From contig OZ034968.1 in assembly GCA_964030785.1 (NCBI GenBank), positions 51,484,730-51,548,729 on the forward strand: DNA of 64,000 nucleotides, written 5' to 3'. Source of the stretch: Siderastrea siderea (lineage: Eukaryota > Cnidaria > Anthozoa > Scleractinia > Rhizangiidae). A program made the translations under genes and the position numbers. Below the pieces are notes generated by a model. It was given only the letters and a program-made list of their open reading frames with translations. It searched no databases and had not been told where the DNA came from. How positions within the stretch are numbered: position 1 is the first letter of the stretch; the number at the start of each line of letters is the position of its first letter. Positions 1 through 11,418 of the stretch are shown here, piece after piece.

Positions 1-1140
1 GATGATCGCCTGAACTAGTGCTTAATGGCATTCCTCTTGAAATCGTGTCTGCGGCAGTCGATTTATCCGATGCCTGAGCTTGCTTTATTCTTTCAGTTGT
101 TTCGAAAGGCCGTGGCATAGGCCCAACATTGTCTTTCTGGCATTTTTCTGTCGACACATGTCTTGGGTTCTGACCATTCTGTGTTGCCTGTGAGTACTTC
201 GTGCTGGGATGACCGTCGTGCTTATAAAGGACATTTTTTGGAAAATGGATACAAACTCTCTGGTGCAGATCCAATTCATTGCTTTTAGTTTGGAACTCCG
301 TTTTCGTTGGTTTTATCAACGCCCCTTCATTGGCATTATCCTGTCTTAGTAGGCCAGTTGGCACACCACCCTCCTGATTCGTATACCAGTGATCTGGCAA
401 GGTTTGGTTCCAGAATTCAGCTGGAATTTCTGCGGCAATTTCTTGACTTATTTTCAAACGCGTGTACCCTCGCTGTCCGTAAATGGGTCTTACTTCATCA
501 GGGATCATGCATTCACCCACGTCTTCATCAAAATAAAATTTTGAAATTTGAGAACCTCTCGTTTCTTTTTTGATACACATTACGTCAAAAGAGGCCTTCT
601 GGGTTTGTTCATTTTTTGCCGTTGCACTTTTCATTTGTTCATATGGCTGCCACAAAACCGGAAACTGCGCATATGGGGATGGAATTTTACTCCCCTCACC
701 GGGTCCTAGTTTGAGCTTCGGTGATTCTGTACCATTCGAACTGTCTGAAATGTTTGAACGGAGTGAAAAGGCAGACGTGATCTTGATGTTTAATAAGGAA
801 CTCTCTTCATTTGAAGGTAAAATACTGTCGCGAAAACGTCCATTAAAAGGCATTGTTGCGTTTCGGTAATCACTGCCTAGAGTAGAGTTTTGCTCTTCGT
901 TATAACCACACGCTAGCGAGTAATGAAGTGCAGATTTTAAACTTGTAGCATCATCGGTTGGCTGTACCCGCCTTTCGGTTTCTTGTCTAAAATCTCCATA
1001 ACGATTGGTTGCAAAACTTTGTCTCAGTTTGCTTTCAATCTCACACCCATCTTGGCCAAAGTAAATTGTGTAATCTCCGTGCTTTGCCCACTTTGTGCTG
1101 GCGATACTGCTCGTGTCCTCTCTGGTCCTTGCGGAGTTCC
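1..1140 (-). CDS. internal exon of unrecognised protein, runs off left edge
   Basis: Reading the minus strand from 1140 to 1, one frame stays open for 379 codons plus one base, while the other two frames meet stops early. That length is very unlikely by chance in AT-rich DNA. A splice acceptor (ATCAAATAG on the minus strand) ends at 1141, so the exon starts at 1140 with two bases completing a split codon. The peptide is hydrophilic, rich in Ser, Thr, Asn, Gln and Glu, and mostly disordered in appearance. The densest segment reads MIPDEVRPIYGQRGY, then RLKISQEIAAEIPAEFWNQT. I see no signal peptide, membrane segment, zinc finger or enzyme motif. Start, other exons and stop lie outside this exon. 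Open frames on the plus strand at 307-573 and 570-869 are its shadows. Function unknown. Confidence 0.7.
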
Positions 1141-1276
1141 CTATTTGATATAACAATACAGCATTCGAGCAAAACATGCTAAAATTGTTTGTCGTACTTC
1201 AGTAAATTAATATCACCTTGTCTAATTAGCAGTCAAGCCACGGTATCAAGTCTTACATGCGCTCATAGAAAACAAG

Positions 1277-1371
1277 GCTCGAAACGGCAGCTTTGGAATT
1301 TTTTTGAATTTTTGTTTCACTTCCCCACCGAAGCAATACCACAGTGGTTTTCGTAAAACCTAACCCCTTCA
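1277..1371 (+). repeat. dispersed repeat copy A (relative of 60951-61084)
   Basis: Begins GCTCGAAACGGCAGCTTT and ends near CCTAACCCC. It matches 60951-61084 at both ends but lacks a middle block. Blocks of this kind (CGAAACGTCAGCTTT...CCCCACCGA.GCA) occur in the untranslated parts of Penelope-like elements in my recollection; that class is inference. Confidence 0.5.
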
Positions 1372-2438
1372 TGTATGTGCTGTCTATTCAACTACATGTA
1401 AGACATTCAATGGTTAATTAAAGACATATATGCATACTAAATGCGTTGAACCAGAAGTTCCAGTAGGTTTTGGTGAGGTTAATCTCCAAATATGAGAAGA
1501 ATATTGTTAAAAAAATTTAGCAGAAGTCGTCATCAGAATCATTAGACACTGCTATATGCAACTAGTTCACACCATGTACTATAAATAAGATACTATTGTC
1601 AAATGTACATTAATGTAACTTTTACGAGTATTTGCATTTGTATCCACGTCTTTTCAAAGCGTAATTTGTTGTGCTCATGTTTAAACTATTACTAAAGTGG
1701 ATATAATAGAATTCACGTAGCCATAACATCGTTATCGTGTTTTCAGTCTAAGTAAACAAAACGACCAATTTGTTTTTTCTTTCACCTTTTTGCAGTCTTA
1801 ATATTTACGGTATCAAGTACAGTGAAAGGGCGCACATCCACGAATCACTCATATTTTTATGCCAAATGTTGTTCAGTCTTGAGAAACGTAAAAAATTCGT
1901 TTCAAACCTGATCAATGATCTGCTTTATCTTGTTGAAATCTCAGCCTGTAAAAAATCTGAAGGTGGTCAACGCGTAAGGTTCTGAGCGGCAAAACGAGAG
2001 AAATAAACTGAAACTAGCGTTTTTTGAAGCTTTGTATGTAATATTGCTTAAGGCCGCAAGTTCTTAACGAAACATATCGTTTCCATGGAATGGTGGATTT
2101 GAATAATCAGTACTTCACAAGCTCGCACACCACCTAGTTCTCCCATGATATGTTCTTTTGCCTTCGAATCGCCTTGGCGGATTTTGGTAGAAACAGGCTG
2201 TGTAATTTTATTCTTCCTGCCAAGAGGTTGTATGGCAGCATTAAGAGCTTAAATTGGTTCTCTCTGTGTACCACCGGTAAATGAAAACACTAAATAATCG
2301 ACTACACTGAAAAAATATCTAAAAACAAAGAACGTGCAATGTCAAGTGTCTCATTGGAACACAAGGACAGAGCCTTAACGTGGTTCCTGTGCAATTACTG
2401 TCTAAATTAGTGATTTAAAAGCACCCCTTTTCTTTTAG
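1372..2438. other. no gene seen
   Basis: AT-rich sequence with only short, featureless open frames. It may contain an intron and upstream exons of the gene at 1-1140, but I could not identify any. Confidence 0.4.
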
Positions 2439-2620
2439 CGAAGCCCGCGAGCCCAGCGGGCCAGCGGAGCCCCATTGGTAAGCAAATTTGGTAACGTATC
2501 GATGCGAGAAATTTTGGTTGTGACGTTAGCGTACGTACGTACGCCCGTCCGCACAGATTCTGGGGGAGGGTGAGGGGAGTCCCAAGGCAATCCGACCGTG
2601 GGGAGGAGAATGCCATCTTT
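2439..2620 (+). repeat. dispersed repeat family R1, copy 1
   Basis: GC-rich block from AGCGAAGCCCGCGAGCC to AGAATGCCATCTTTT, including GCAAATTTGGTAACGTATCG and AGAAATTTTGGTTGTGACG. The same ordered blocks occur at 9071-9166 (plus, shorter) and 9531-9716 (minus). Probably a non-autonomous element; the ends were not resolved. Confidence 0.7.
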
Positions 2621-3111
2621 TAAAAGAGAGGTTTTTTTTTAAAAAGTTTACTATTTAGCAAAACGATTGTTCGGACAGTTTTAAACTTTAAGAAAATAGG
2701 GAATATCTATACTGTAAAAGTGGACAGCGAAAAGTTAAGTTACGAACCGAAATTTGTCTTTGGGGACTTTCTCTTTCTTGAGTTCTGCTGCGTACTCGGT
2801 CGGCACATCGCTTGAGTTCGCAGCATTTGGCACCGGTGCCTACGCCAAACATAGCAGAGCTAGTGCCTTCTGTTTTTTTCTGTTTTCCTTCTGTTTCTTT
2901 TCTTTTTTTTTTTTTTGCGACGGTCCCAACAACTTTTTCCACGGAAAAACACCCATGTTTATCGCAACTCAAAAACTCGCGTAACTTCGTATCAAGTCGA
3001 CCATGCATTTCTCGGCGGTCCGAACACATTTTCCCAGAAAAACACCTGCGTGTTATCTCAATCGAGCTGCGATCAATAAACAGCTCATATGAAGACTCCA
3101 TATGACCACAT

Positions 3112-3160
3112 AGCGTTCCAGCGGCTTGGGTTCGAACCCCAGTGGGAGGAAAGTTTTATT
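3112..3160 (+). repeat. tRNA-like B box, possible SINE remnant
   Basis: GGTTCGAACCC at 3129-3139 fits an RNA polymerase III B box and sits in a short T-loop-like hairpin (TTGGGTTCGAACCCCAG). T-rich sequence follows. No convincing A box was found, so this is at most a degraded tRNA-derived SINE. Confidence 0.3.
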
Positions 3161-3945
3161 TTTTGTTTTGTATTGTTGTTTTTCTTTTTTGTAATTACTT
3201 TGAAAATGAATAAGCTCCAGCAATAAAAAAAAGTGGAGCTCCTCTTTTTGCTCGGATAAATCTTTTTCATAGTTTTGTAGATAAAACCAATCTTGAAGAA
3301 CCCTCATTTATTTAACTTAAACCTACGATCAATTGCGAAATTTTGGAAACTTTCATTTTTGTTTTGTTTTGTTTTGTTTTATAATAATACTAATAATACT
3401 TTAGTAGTTCGTGGTTTCCGGTGACCTGTTATGGACAATTTGCACTTCCGGTATGTAAGGAATTAAATGTATGTAAACATATTACCGGAGAATGTCCGGT
3501 ATTTGACAGATTGGTTGACTGATAAAATCAATAGCGACTTGAGAACTTTCTCGGTTGTAATCAGTGTCCTCTGTACGAGTTCTAGCGAGACACTTAAACC
3601 CTGTGGCTTTACCTGGAGAAATCGTTTTAAACCGTGATATCGTGAAGTACGGCCCCTAGGCATTCACGACAAATGTTTCAGCCTTCAGGCAAGGGCTCCA
3701 TTTAGATCCTAACGACACGAATGCAGGCTACTTGCAATCTCGAATCTATTGTTTATATAACAGCGATGCAACTGTCGTTCAAAGATCATTATTTACGTCA
3801 TAATAACAGCAAGGCCATTGTTCAGAGGCCGCGCTACCCCAAGAAGACTAAGTGAACTGACGGACGACGACTAGCGACGAAAATGAAAAACAAAAAACGT
3901 CCATTTTACGAGTCGGCGCGACGTGTGCGTACGCACGACTTCAGC

Positions 3946-4290
3946 CTAAAAAGGCAGCGAACTCCAAAGCATTGGCGCGCAAACTGAAAAGGATCTATAT
4001 TCGTAAGATCTAAGATTAAATGAGGGCGACTTCATCATCAGTTTCGAAGCAGATCGCAAGCTGCGCAGTGGAGAGTAAGGCTCCAAGAGAACAGGTAAGT
4101 ACTGAGGAGCCTTGCGTCGCCTGATATAAAAAAGTAACACCTTAAATTCAATACACTGCTCAACAGGCAGCCAATGTAACAATGTACAATGTAAGAAGTA
4201 GTGGTGTAACATGATCTGATTTTCTTGGCATGGTGACAAGCTGCAGAATTCAAAACATATTGCAGCCGCTGTAATAAATTCTTGGGGATT
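3946..4290 (-). pseudogene. LINE C-terminal fragment (CR1/L2/Jockey-like)
   Basis: Minus-strand reading gives LHWLPVEQCIEFKVLLF followed by APQYLPVLLEPYSPLRSLRSASK and FSVCAPMLWSSLPF, the conserved tail after the reverse transcriptase in CR1/L2-type LINEs. The upstream piece (LLQRLQYVLNSAACHHAKK) lies in another frame, so there is at least one frameshift. No reverse transcriptase core is present. An (ATT)n tract abuts it on the upstream side, which makes a spurious Asn-rich start to the open frame. Confidence 0.75.
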
Positions 4291-4313
4291 ATTATTATTA
4301 TTATTATTATTAC

Positions 4314-4350
<37 letters not shown>
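4288..4350. repeat. (ATT)n microsatellite
   Basis: About twenty ATT units with one interruption (TACTG). Confidence 0.95.
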
Positions 4351-7300
4351 CAACAAAAGGCTGGTCCCAATAGATTTAAAAAAGTTAATACTTATCAGAA
4401 ATAACAGTGGATTAAAAACATAGGTAATCTAATTATAAATACGGGTGTAAACATAACGACTGCATTAATACACAACTTTATGCGGTATTCGTAAACAAAG
4501 AGTCGCTGCTTCTAAGCTGGACTGAAACTACTGAGACTGAAGGTTCCTGTCTCAGTTGGTTTTGTTGCAGATGTGGACATTCAGAAAAAGTGAAGAGAAC
4601 AGACCTGGAAAAGTCTTGCATACATTCAAGGATACAAATATAGCATGTAAAAAGGCAGGTATTTCTCTCTCCTCGTTTTCCTTGTTTTCGTCTCTCCGTT
4701 TTTCTGCTGACAAAGCCTCTGAAGACAGGAAAGAGATGCTATACGCAAAACGACTTGATAACGCCTGAAATGTCTCTGCAGAGTATGCGCACCAGCGAGC
4801 CGAGCCTGCGATATAGTTTGTAAAGGACATGCGCTTGTTAATTTCCGTCATGTTGAATACTGAAGCACGCTTACGTGCCATGGATTGAATTCTAATTCGT
4901 GACGTCTTCGAAAAGTTATGCTTTCAGATGTCCACACAAGAGCACGAAAACGGCGTTTTCAAAATTTCCACTTGGAAAGCGTTTTAAAAAAATGACTTTT
5001 TGGTGACTTTTTTTTATCGGATACGTGCGGTCAGGAGGCAAGAAAGGAAAAATACCTTTTGTGTTTTCAAACCGAAACGGAAAAGTGTGAACAGAGCCTC
5101 GAAAAAGAATTGAGTGCGAATTTTGTTATCCTCGGAGACGGTATTGAGGGCCGAAGTAAACCAGCCCGCGACAAATATCAGCGCGACAGAAGTTTTCAAC
5201 AACGATAAGATTCAGTTCTCAGGGGTATTTAGCTCGTCCTGTTTTCTCCTCCCGGTTTCTTCTCGGCTTACTTCGTCTCTTTCCGACTAACTGCCCATTG
5301 GTCTCCGAGGATGGAATTTTGCCGGAAATCATACAACGCTGAAAAATCCTACGACCGTTTGTGGTTGATGTTTCTTTTTTCTTGCTCATGTATTTGTGGG
5401 TCCTTTTCTCGCGACACAGTTTGCTTTTAGCAGCAAATTGTCAAATATGGGAGTTACCATCTAAACAAATATAATTGTATGTAAAAAATATGTTTTGGTC
5501 CTGTTTAAATACTTTCATTTAATTAACAGAGCAGAAAGAGGGCAGCTTGTTTATGTAAAAATGTCGATCAATTATATCAAACAACAACAACAACAGCGAC
5601 AAGAGTATGAAAACCAACACCTTAGAACGACAAATTGAGGAAAACCAGACTCGTCCACACAAATCTCACTTGTCCGGCATTCAAATTCAGCATTTAATAT
5701 ACGTCTTTTTATCTCTTTTCCTATTTCTCCTATTTCAAAAAGTTCAAACATTTGTAAAAATCGATACAACATTTTCCTTTTTGTGATCTGCAGGTTTTTC
5801 TTGATTTGACAAAAAAAAATAACCTCTATTTGGTTCAAAGCCAGCGTAACGAATCTAACTATTCCAACATCTCAGTGTGGCCATGAAAGACCATTCTTTA
5901 TCACACTTCGCCCTGTAAATCGTTAAAAATCGTCCATGAAGAGAACTATGGCATGATAACGAAGTACCCTTCAATTTATGTGAAATTCACAGCTAGGACA
6001 GTAATTAGCTTCAGTTCAACAGTTTCACGGCCGGATAGCAGATAAAAACTTCCTTTTGTTGTTTTTTACCACAATGTCATAAAACAATTTTAGCCGGAGC
6101 CTTGTTTTGGAATAGTTTAAGCCAAGGAGGCTTCCATTTTGAAGCTAAATGTTTAAGTTGTTAACAACAACAAAAACCAAAAACTTTTTGTCCTTGACAA
6201 CATTATCGATCAGTTAAATGTAACCGCCTGTTATGCGGCAGTTTATGTGGAAAGTTCCCGATATCTTACAGAATATAAAACAAAAAGACTTAGTTGCGCT
6301 AGTTCAATAGTTGGGTCTTTAGGAAGCTAATATCAACCTTGGAGACTTCTTACGTCTCTCCGTCACAAAGTGAAAGTTTGTAAATGAAAGATCGCGATAA
6401 GTTTCGTCCCTTTGTGCTGTCGATAAGTGTGTTTATAATAGTATGGCTTTGAGCTGAATTTTCGCGCAAACTGCAACGTTAAAACTGGTTCGTTGACCAT
6501 CTTTTGTGGATGAAGCTTGTTTCGCCAAATTTATAAAATAAAACATTAGCTATTCCGTTATTACTTTGTAAGCATCTTTTTTCTTTTTATGATATTTCTC
6601 TTTAGCTCTAAAAGCCAGAAAAGAGTAACTCTTACCTTTGCGAATGTGTACTCCTGCCATCTCGCACTTTGATGTTGCAACCCGGGACAAGAAACTTATT
6701 TGCTATGAAAGCCAGTAATTATTGCAAATATCAGCCCAGCACCGCTGGATATTCACAGAGTCTATTATGTATGAAGTTAGGCTTCCAAGAATAACTAATC
6801 TGCTGTTAATTAAACACATTCACGACAGTGATGAAAACGTTAGCAGATTAAGAATATACCCAAATATAAGAATCAAATAAGTTGTGACACTGTTTTGTCG
6901 GGATGCCAAACTTACAAACACCATTGATCACGTTTATGAGCCAACATTTAGTTAACAAGAGTATTCTTTTGTTATCACTGTTGTTATTCAAGATTTTTAT
7001 GTTTGTCATTTTTGAAAGCTTCATATGGTGTGAAAACAAATTGTATTCAATTAGATTCATTTAACGGGCAGATCACCGCAAAGAAGCTGTTTTATTTGTT
7101 TTATTTTTAACATTGGCTTGCAGCTAATTAAATGTTGTTAGCCAGCTTGTACAAACGCACAATTTTTATCATATGCAGAATGATGTTTTTAACTTCTGAA
7201 TACACTGTTGTAACAACTTAAAGTCGTCTCTAAACAGTTGCAAAACATCACCCTGCGAAACGCTTTTACAACCGAGAAACTAAATTGTTATCTTAAAGGT

Positions 7301-8610
7301 TGGCCGATAGTTTAATTAAGAGCGAAATTTTGACAAAAAGAAACTCAAGGCAATAACCTGTAAGAATGTAATCTTCAGAACAAAATAATTTGGAGCGACG
7401 GTTTTAGCTTTCTAATTTTAAATCTGAAACAGGTGCATCAGCCTCATAAGTTATTAACTAATCCAACACACGATAGTTGGGTGTTTTCAAGTTGTTTCCC
7501 TTTCATGTTTTAAGAAATATATATTGTACGTTTTGCTGCTGGCATACCATTAACCATCAGTGGATTTAACTAAATCACAGTGCAGTGCCGTGAGAAGTAA
7601 GAATTCTCCGCAATGAAAGCAAGAAAGCCAGCTGGAGTGATCTAAAGTACGTTACATACTGGCTTGGAAGTATATTTTAGATTAAGATCTAAAGTATTCA
7701 ACAAATGCTTCCAAACACGTGGGAAATTCACTTGTATAGCTGATCTGAATCATCACTGTTATTATCTGTTTAAGATTAAACCAGGAAGATAGGAAGGGGA
7801 CGTCGCCTGAAAAGTTTACACTGACGACAGCATGCCAGCTGTTTGTTTTAACCTGTCTTTCGTTTTCATGGAGATGAAGGTTTTACTTGCTATAAAAAAG
7901 ACTATTTTTTAACAAAAAGACTGTTTTTTGACGAGAACTAACTCTTCAACTCAGTTATTTGGGAAGATACATGGAAAGTTGAAAATGAAACGTAGTATCG
8001 TGCAAGTTACATTTTACAGTTTATCATTTTCCGACGATTGTTTTGCTTGTAAAGCGCTGGCGTAATAGAACCATTCTATAGCAAATGATAACCTGCTGGC
8101 TTGGAAAAAAATAACGTTGAACGTAAACGGTAAGCTTTCATCACTGAAAATAACTTTCAATCTCATTCATGATCTTGATTGTTTGCTTTTTTCGCTAACT
8201 ACTGAATGGGTAGGTTTTAATTTTTATATTTTATTTAAAAGTTTCATTCTACCTTTCACTGTGTCGAAAGCCGGAGAAGAAAATATATATAAGAGGAGAA
8301 ATTTGCTGTTATTTGTTTGGCAGCCGTATTTTACACTTGATATGTTGCTCCACAAGCCACCCTGAGTTTTTATTGTTTAAACGCTCTCTGAGACCTCCAA
8401 CTCAAAAGCCAGCGAAATTGTCGGCGTCGTTCCTAAACAAAGCCAACTTTGTATTTCTCATAAAGTAGACAGCAGGTTTGGATAAAACAAACAGGCTACT
8501 TTTGGGTAGCTTATATACCAGGAGCCTCCTGACATACAGTATTTCTTCAAGCAATTTTCGGGGTCGATTATTCTTTTTATCTGCTTCAAAAGGGTGGACC
8601 ATTGAACGGA
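4351..8610. other. no gene seen
   Basis: AT-rich non-coding sequence; the longest open frames are under 110 codons and featureless. One weak candidate exon (4571-4658, plus) is discussed in the findings. A run of 17 G lies just beyond, at 8617-8633. Confidence 0.4.
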
Positions 8611-9070
8611 GTGGGTGGGGGGGGGGGGGGGGGAGGGGGTATTCAAAGTTTAGAAGCAAATACCGGCAGTTTGAAAAGTTTACTCAAAAAAGGGTGAGTG
8701 GGGACGACGGCTAACGATTGGAAGAGGGGTGACTATTTCAGGAACTAAACCCGGAGTCCATTTTCAGATTATTTCTGTATCCCGTGCGTTGTGTAACCTG
8801 GAATTTGCTTTTAAACCGCAGACCTTCAAAAGGGCCTTCAAAAATCGTGGAATTACGTAGCTAAATCTCTCTCGTAATTTCACGCAAATGGATTGTGGCA
8901 AGGTAAGCTGTTGAAATAAGTAACTACGGACACATTTTGTCAAATTATTCACAGCTGTCAAATGTTTTGATGTTGTTTCGTAGCATGTCTGCCATCATCA
9001 GGGTGTCACGGAATTGAGAAACTACGAATACTTGATTAGTAGAATTTAAGGCGGAAGTAGAATGTTCATA

Positions 9071-9166
9071 GCGGAGCTCCATTGCTAAGCAAATTTGGTA
9101 ACCTATCAAGCCAAGAAATTTTGGTAGTGACGTAATAGTCATGTGACCGTCCGTCCGTCTGCACCA
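9071..9166 (+). repeat. repeat family R1, copy 2
   Basis: Starts GCGGAGCTCCATTGC and ends CCGTCCGTCTGCAC, carrying AAGCAAATTTGGTAACCTAT and AGAAATTTTGGTAGTGACG as in copies 1 and 3. Shorter than the other two. Confidence 0.65.
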
Positions 9167-9530
9167 CAGGGTCACCAATATGAGGTGGCACACACTTGAG
9201 ATAACCCTGTGCTGTATCCCTGTGCTGTATCCTTGTGTCCTGTATCAACCGACCGAGCTCGCAGCAGAGCCGCCAACAAAGATGAAGTCTTAGAAGGCAA
9301 ATTTAGTAACACCAAAAAGACAACTGAGTATTCTTTTGAAATTTTTCTTTCCATTTATAGATATTTGGTATTTTTTCTCAAGTTGTAAATTTCACTTCTG
9401 TTAAACTGGATCGTTTTGCTAAACAAGCTAAGCTTTTAAAAACCTCTTTTTCAAAAGCGACGGTGGTCATGCGATTTCCCGCCAAGAAAAACGCCGGTTG
9501 CCCAAAAGCACCGCGTGATTTACCGCCAAG

Positions 9531-9716
9531 AAAAGATGGCATTCTCCCCCCCCCCCCCACCGTCGGGTTGTCTTGGAACTCCCCTCCCCTCCCCCCAGAG
9601 TCTGTACAGGCGGGCACGTACGCTGATGTCACAACCAAAATTTCTCGGTTCGATAGGTTACCAAATTTGCTCAGCAATGGTGCTCCGCTGGCGTGCTACG
9701 CGCGCGGGCTCCGCTA
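9531..9716 (-). repeat. repeat family R1, copy 3 (inverted)
   Basis: Reverse complement of the 2439-2620 block: AAAAGATGGCATTCTCC at one end, GGTTACCAAATTTGCTCAGC in the middle and GCGCGCGGGCTCCGCT at the other. It contains a 13-base C run at 9546-9558. Confidence 0.7.
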
Positions 9717-9863
9717 TTACATTCTGATTCGGGTGTAGTTAAAATCTGCATCCTTTTTCGTTCCGAAAAAGTGAGATGAGATCGTTTACAGCTGTTTCGA
9801 AGAAGGATAAAACTTTCCAGTTTTTGAATTAGAGTTCATCGATCGAATGAGGAACACATATGC

Positions 9864-9953
9864 ACGGAAGGTCATGGGTTCGATTCCCGTCGGGGACTCA
9901 GATTTTTTCTTTGTCCCACTCTCGCGACATGTTGAATATTCCATCTTTTCTTA
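9864..9953 (+). repeat. tRNA-derived SINE, copy 1 (5'-truncated)
   Basis: Contains GGTTCGATTCC (B box) and then a tail, CTCGCGACATGTTGAATATT, shared with the copy at 10088-10216. The A-box half is missing or replaced. Confidence 0.7.
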
Positions 9954-10087
9954 TTTCTTCTCTGAGCTTAAAATTCAACATCTTTCTTTATTTATCACCT
10001 ATAGGGCACTTCGACATTGCTGATCCTAGCAGTATACAGGACGCGTGTCACCACGAACTCAGTAAATATGACCTATGCTCGCCATAA

Positions 10088-10216
10088 GTTTCCCAGTAGC
10101 TCAGTGGTTAGAGCTTCCAACCGGTGTACGGAAGGTCCTGGGTTCGATTCCCGTCGGGACTCAGATTTTTTCTTTGTCCCACGCTCGCGACATGTTGAAT
10201 ATTCCATCTTTTCTTA
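10088..10216 (+). repeat. tRNA-derived SINE, copy 2
   Basis: A box TAGCTCAGTGG at 10097-10107 and B box GGTTCGATTCC at 10141-10151, with tRNA-like spacing. The unrelated tail after about 10162 repeats that of copy 1 at 9864-9953. The two acceptor-stem halves do not pair well, so this is a SINE and not a working tRNA gene. Confidence 0.75.
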
Positions 10217-11065
10217 TAAAATTTCTTCCTCTACCTGTCAGATAACAAATTGACTGGTGCAATCTGTTTTGTAGCTACAATCTGTTCATTTATTTTCATT
10301 TCGCTTTGTGGAACAGGTGTTGTTTATATGCCTAGTATGAAGAGCGCTAATAATAAATAACCACAAGCTTAAACATGGCTGTATGCAGTTATGTTTTGTA
10401 CCTTTTCCTGAGCAGAATAATCGCTAGTATAGTTCCTGTTAGCAAATTAACGAGCTTTCCGCCTAGAGTTGTAGTATATAAACTTCCGGTCATCTTTTTC
10501 AGTCTTCTTCCTTCCCCTCCCCCCCTCCCCCCCCCCCCCCCCCCGCGATGGTGCTAGACCTGCAACGAAAGCCAACCAGGAGTTTCATCCTTTGTTATGT
10601 TATTATTCTCGGCATGCGGACGGAAGCTCCGACGAATCTCCGAACTTTAACTTTGTGGTTTCCCTGCAACAGTCCCCATACTATGTGTCCGCGTATAAAT
10701 AATTCAAAATGGACGCCGCTTGACAAAGACACCAAACAACAATTTGATGTGAGGGCTCCAAGTGTACAAATACTAGGAAAAAAAGAAAGAAACGTACAGC
10801 GTGGCTGTATTTATTCAGGGCGCCATTTTTCCAGTGTCAGTCGGGGAACACGAACTGGCTTACTGTATTTAATGGAGTGATTGTGTTGAAGGTCAGTTAT
10901 CTTTTTAACATTTGCGCGCTAACGAATAACAATTTGGTCTAACTGATGATAGCGATGATTGCGATATTTAGATTCAGAGTGTTAAGTAACTAGATTGATC
11001 TATTGTCGAAAACGTAGGGATTGGTCGCCTATTCTCCCGAGCCAGGGGCTCATGATGTAAATGTC

Positions 11066-11189
11066 GTGGTTCAATTTTATCCTTGGTTAAATTTTTATTT
11101 TCCTTTGTTTTTGTGTGTATGGTAATGTATGATAATGATTTAAAACCAAAAGGAAAATAAAAATTGAACCAAGGATAAAATTGAACCAC
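11066..11189. repeat. small hairpin MITE, copy 1
   Basis: Perfect 21-bp arms at 11066-11086 and 11169-11189, beginning GTGGTTCAATTTTATCC. Pairing continues inward with some mismatches around a short loop. A relative is at 19921-20022. Confidence 0.75.
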
Positions 11190-11418
11190 AACATATATAG
11201 TGGATATCTACAATCTTTTTGTTGTAGATTTCAGTGGTGGTATTTTCTGAAAATATATCTAAACACGAGATAAGTTAAAAAGAGGGATTTATATGCAATC
11301 CTTTTAATCATTTCTTGTGACAAAGTAGTGAAAGGCTGCCATCGTTAAATGAGTATGTATAATTCTTTCGATCTACTTCTTCATGTCACACCTTGCGTGT
11401 TGAGGTTACAAGTCTTCG

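Noticed and set aside
2688..3101. 137-codon minus frame with Lys/Arg-rich peptide
   Set aside because: Composition follows a poly-T tract and a diverged duplicated motif; no recognisable domain or splice context.
10088..10165. Possible functional tRNA gene
   Set aside because: A and B boxes are present, but the acceptor stem does not pair and the SINE tail follows in two copies.
10548..10880. 110-codon plus frame
   Set aside because: Starts at the end of a poly-C tract; peptide has no recognisable feature.
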